Positions 7,014-8,749 of a stretch of DNA of 8,749 nucleotides are shown piece by piece. The position numbers and the translations under genes were made by a program. Location: contig RGVD01000105.1 in the NCBI GenBank assembly GCA_010027395.1, forward strand, positions 1 through 8,749, in the 5' to 3' direction. Every line of letters begins with the position of its first letter. The first letter of the stretch is position 1. The DNA comes from Bacteroidota bacterium (GTDB lineage: Bacteria > Bacteroidota > Bacteroidia > UKL13-3). The notes under the pieces were generated by a model. That model ran no database searches. It was not told where the DNA came from and saw only the letters and a program-made list of their open reading frames with translations.

Positions 7014-7560
7014 AGGTGTTAAGATTATTAACTAATTTTTTTAAAAAAGTCCTAGCTTTTGAAAGCTGGGATTTTGAGGTTCCTTCAGAAATGCCTAAAT
7101 TTTCACTTATTTGTTTGTGACTAAGTCCTTCAAAAGCATATAAATTAACAATGGTTCGATAACCATCGGGTAATTGCTGCAAAAGATTCATGGCTTCTTC
7201 AGGCGAAAGATCATTTGCTAATTCCTCATCTAATCCTGAGGAATCAGGTATCAAAAGGGCATTTTCGCTCATGGATGAAAACATGTTTTTGTTTCTGGCT
7301 TTCAAATAATCAATAGCGTGGTTTACCATTATTCTACTTAACCAAGTATTTAAACTGCTTTCAGATTTAAACCTTTTTATTCCCTCAAATGCCTTTATAA
7401 AACCTTCTTGTAAAATATCTTTTGCTTCATCCTCATTTTTTGAAAACCTTATACAAATGGCAAACATTTTTGAATAGTATTTGTCAAAAAGTAATCGCTG
7501 GAAACGACTGTCTTCCTTTACACATCCTAAAATGATTTCCTGCTCGGTAAAGTCTTTCAT
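7003..7560 (-). CDS. ECF-type RNA polymerase sigma factor
   Basis: This is a sigma-70 family extracytoplasmic-function factor of 185 residues, the usual ECF size, that would direct RNA polymerase to a small set of promoters. Region 2 spans about 21-90: FDKYYSKMFAICIRF (25-39), DEAKDILQEGFIKAFEGI (44-61) for core binding and -10 recognition, then FKSESSLNTWLSRIMVNHAIDYLKAR (64-89). Region 4 spans about 118-175: SPEEAMNLLQQLPDGYRTIVNLYAFEGLSHKQIS, followed by the helix-turn-helix ISENLGISEGTSKSQLSKAR. I chose ATG 7560 because the frame extends upstream only to a TTG at 7629, and those 23 extra residues are unlike the family's N-terminus. It is the first gene of a three-gene operon with the overlapping TM/barrel gene and the PKD-domain gene, and probably controls its own operon, as many ECF factors do. 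No gene for a conventional FecR or zinc-containing anti-sigma factor is adjacent. Confidence 0.95.
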   Translation of the reverse strand: MKDFTEQEIILGCVKEDSRFQRLLFDKYYSKMFAICIRFSKNEDEAKDILQEGFIKAFEGIKRFKSESSLNTWLSRIMVNHAIDYLKARNKNMFSSMSENALLIPDSSGLDEELANDLSPEEAMNLLQQLPDGYRTIVNLYAFEGLSHKQISENLGISEGTSKSQLSKARTFLKKLVNNLNTYVV

Positions 7561-7765
7561 TCCTTTTACTGCTAAATAGACGTGCTTTTGTAAAAAGGTT
7601 GCCTCTGTGAGAATATTTTTTATAAACAATATGAAACTAAAAAGGTTTGACTAGAAATCATTCATTCTTAATAAATTATGAATACATTAATTGTTTTTTC
7701 TTTATAAACTTTACCGAACGTTTCATAAATTGCTAACTAACAAACCATATCACATTCGTATTTCT

Positions 7766-7795
7766 GGCTTAATACATTGAAAATTTAGGCTTAAT
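7766..7795. repeat. Direct repeat GGCTTAAT x2, 22-base period, just upstream of the acetyltransferase start
   Basis: GGCTTAAT occurs at 7766-7773 and again at 7788-7795, start to start 22 bases, about two helical turns. The second copy ends 8 bases before the GTG start at 7804. It lies in the 243-base gap (7561-7803) between the divergent sigma-factor and acetyltransferase genes. Such spacing suits a dimeric regulator on one DNA face, but an 8-mer repeat in AT-rich DNA may be chance. The rest of the gap shows no clear TTTG/TAnnTTTG promoter pair on either strand. Confidence 0.3.
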
Positions 7796-7803
7796 TTGCA
7801 TTT

Positions 7804-8715
7804 GTGATACATTACCTAAAACATAATGAAATTGATAAAGCCAAATGGGATTTGTGCATGGAACAAGCCATAAACCCTTTGGTTTATGGTTGCTCTTGGT
7901 TTTTGGATACTGCTTGTCCTGGTTGGGATGCCCTGGTAATGGATGACTACAGAGCTGTGATGCCTCTGCCTCATGCCACAAAATATTTTATTAAATATGC
8001 ATATCAGCCTTTTTTTACGCAACAATTAGGAATTTTTGCTAAGTATGAATTGTCTCAAGAAATGATGTTTTCATTTGTTCAAGCTATACCCAAAAGATTT
8101 TGGTATGTTGATATTAACTTAAATGAGCAGAACCAAATATTAAACTTGAAAGTGAAGCTTCGAAAGCGTAAAAACTTCTTGCTTGATTTGGATAAAACCT
8201 ATGATAAACTGCAAAAAAACTACGAAACTAATACCAAGAGAAACCTCAAGAAAGCCAAGAGATTCGACCTGGAAATAAAAACTGTACCTTATGCAGATGT
8301 TGTAGCTTTTTATAAACTTAACAAAGGCCTTTCAACCAAGGGTGTGAAAGAAAAAAACTATGAAAATTTGGTTAAGATTTTTGAGAAAGCTCACCAACGA
8401 GGCTTGTTGCTTTCTAAAGGTATTTTTACTAAAAACAATGATATGGTGGCCAGTGTGGTTTTTCTAACCTACAAGAATAGGTTGATTTTTATGATAGGAA
8501 CTGGCAATGAATTGGGTAGAGAATATGGTGCTATGCATTTTTTGTTTGATAATATCATTTATCAGTTTGCAGGGCACAATATGTTCCTTGATTTTGAAGG
8601 TTCAGAAATTGAAAGCATAGCCAGATTTTTTAAAGGCTTTGGTTCTGATAAAGTTAATTATTATAGATTGAAGTTAAACAGACTTCCATTCTTATTGAAG
8701 TGGATGAAGAACTAG
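7804..8715 (+). CDS. GNAT/FemAB-like N-acetyltransferase family protein
   Basis: This is a 303-residue cytoplasmic protein with no signal peptide or TM. It resembles a widespread Bacteroidota family with two acetyltransferase-like halves, as in FemAB. Recognisable features are WDALVMDDYRAVMPLP (41-56), YQPFFTQQLGIFAK (67-80), a basic helix YETNTKRNLKKAKRF (140-154), then the GNAT-like half with GMFT-type strand GIFTKNNDMVASVVFLTY (206-223), IGTGNELGREYGAMHFLFDNII (231-252) where a pantetheine-site-like helix would lie, and the family signature FLDFEGSEIESIARFFKGFGSD (261-282) ending in LKLNRLP (289-295). The acceptor substrate is unknown; amino-acid, peptide or glycan transfer are possibilities from the fold only. 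The start is GTG 7804, because a TAA at 7792-7794 closes the frame just upstream and no nearby ATG would keep the conserved N-terminus. It is divergent from the sigma operon; nothing in the sequence links them functionally. Confidence 0.82.
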   Translation: MIHYLKHNEIDKAKWDLCMEQAINPLVYGCSWFLDTACPGWDALVMDDYRAVMPLPHATKYFIKYAYQPFFTQQLGIFAKYELSQEMMFSFVQAIPKRFWYVDINLNEQNQILNLKVKLRKRKNFLLDLDKTYDKLQKNYETNTKRNLKKAKRFDLEIKTVPYADVVAFYKLNKGLSTKGVKEKNYENLVKIFEKAHQRGLLLSKGIFTKNNDMVASVVFLTYKNRLIFMIGTGNELGREYGAMHFLFDNIIYQFAGHNMFLDFEGSEIESIARFFKGFGSDKVNYYRLKLNRLPFLLKWMKN

Positions 8716-8731
8716 GCTATTTATTTATTGC

Positions 8732-8749
8732 CGTGGGTTTAAACCCACG
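8732..8749. repeat. Perfect 18-base palindrome at the window edge
   Basis: CGTGGGTTTAAACCCACG reads the same on both strands and starts 16 bases after the acetyltransferase stop. It is cut by the window end; a C at 8731 suggests the palindrome may extend further. It has no unpaired loop of its own and the following bases are not visible, so a terminator (needing a T-run after 8749) cannot be confirmed. The GC-rich arms around TTTAAA in AT-rich DNA resemble REP-like intergenic palindromes. Confidence 0.6.

Noticed and set aside
7561..7629. Extended N-terminus of the sigma factor from TTG 7629
   Set aside because: It needs a rare TTG start and adds 23 residues before the normal ECF beginning; ATG 7560 gives the usual length.
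7700..7745. Possible ECF promoter upstream of the sigma gene (GAAAC on the minus strand at 7724-7720)
   Set aside because: A GAAAC is present, but no convincing -10 partner at the right distance; too short to call without a set of co-regulated promoters.
7741..7803. Bacteroidota housekeeping promoter (TTTG / TAnnTTTG) for the acetyltransferase gene
   Set aside because: TTAATTTG at 7791-7798 differs from the consensus and has no TTG at the right spacing upstream.

Overview
The window reads as chromosomal DNA from a free-living Bacteroidota bacterium (Flavobacteriia, Chitinophagia or Saprospiria type). The supporting signs are AT-rich DNA, Asn/Lys-rich proteins, no strong Shine-Dalgarno sequences, a secreted protein ending in a type IX secretion (T9SS) type A sorting domain, a fused SpmA/SpmB-type membrane protein, and an acetyltransferase family typical of this phylum. 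I saw no tRNA, rRNA, CRISPR array, transposase or phage gene.

Left part (1-1563, minus strand): rseP, a site-2 intramembrane protease, ends in a textbook intrinsic terminator (161-193). Beyond it, at the window edge, are the first 25 codons of a lipoprotein gene (76 down to 1). The next 277 bases, up to 1840, separate rseP from a divergent gene. They hold a GC-rich pair of CGTCTGACG palindromes that also form one larger hairpin.

Middle (1841-3274, plus strand): a 477-residue membrane protein with two Gate (nucleoside recognition) domains, equivalent to SpmA and SpmB joined. It converges on a minus-strand operon, and a hairpin terminator lies between them (3397-3423).

The most interesting part is the minus-strand operon 7560 -> 3447. 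Its order of transcription is (1) an ECF-type sigma factor, (2) a one-TM protein with a short cytoplasmic N-terminus, a long low-complexity linker and a C-terminal outer-membrane beta-barrel-like domain, overlapping gene 1 by 11 bases, and (3) a secreted T9SS protein with five PKD domains and two carboxypeptidase-regulatory-like beta-sandwiches, starting 12 bases after gene 2. I infer an envelope-spanning signalling module: a surface PKD protein, a barrel/anti-sigma-like protein reaching from outer membrane to cytoplasm, and the sigma factor. The architecture can be read from the sequence; the signalling function is not shown by it.

Right part: a GTG-initiated GNAT/FemAB-like acetyltransferase gene (7804-8715, plus) diverges from the sigma gene across 243 bases. 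It is followed at the window edge by a perfect 18-base palindrome, probably one copy of a dispersed intergenic repeat or half of a terminator.
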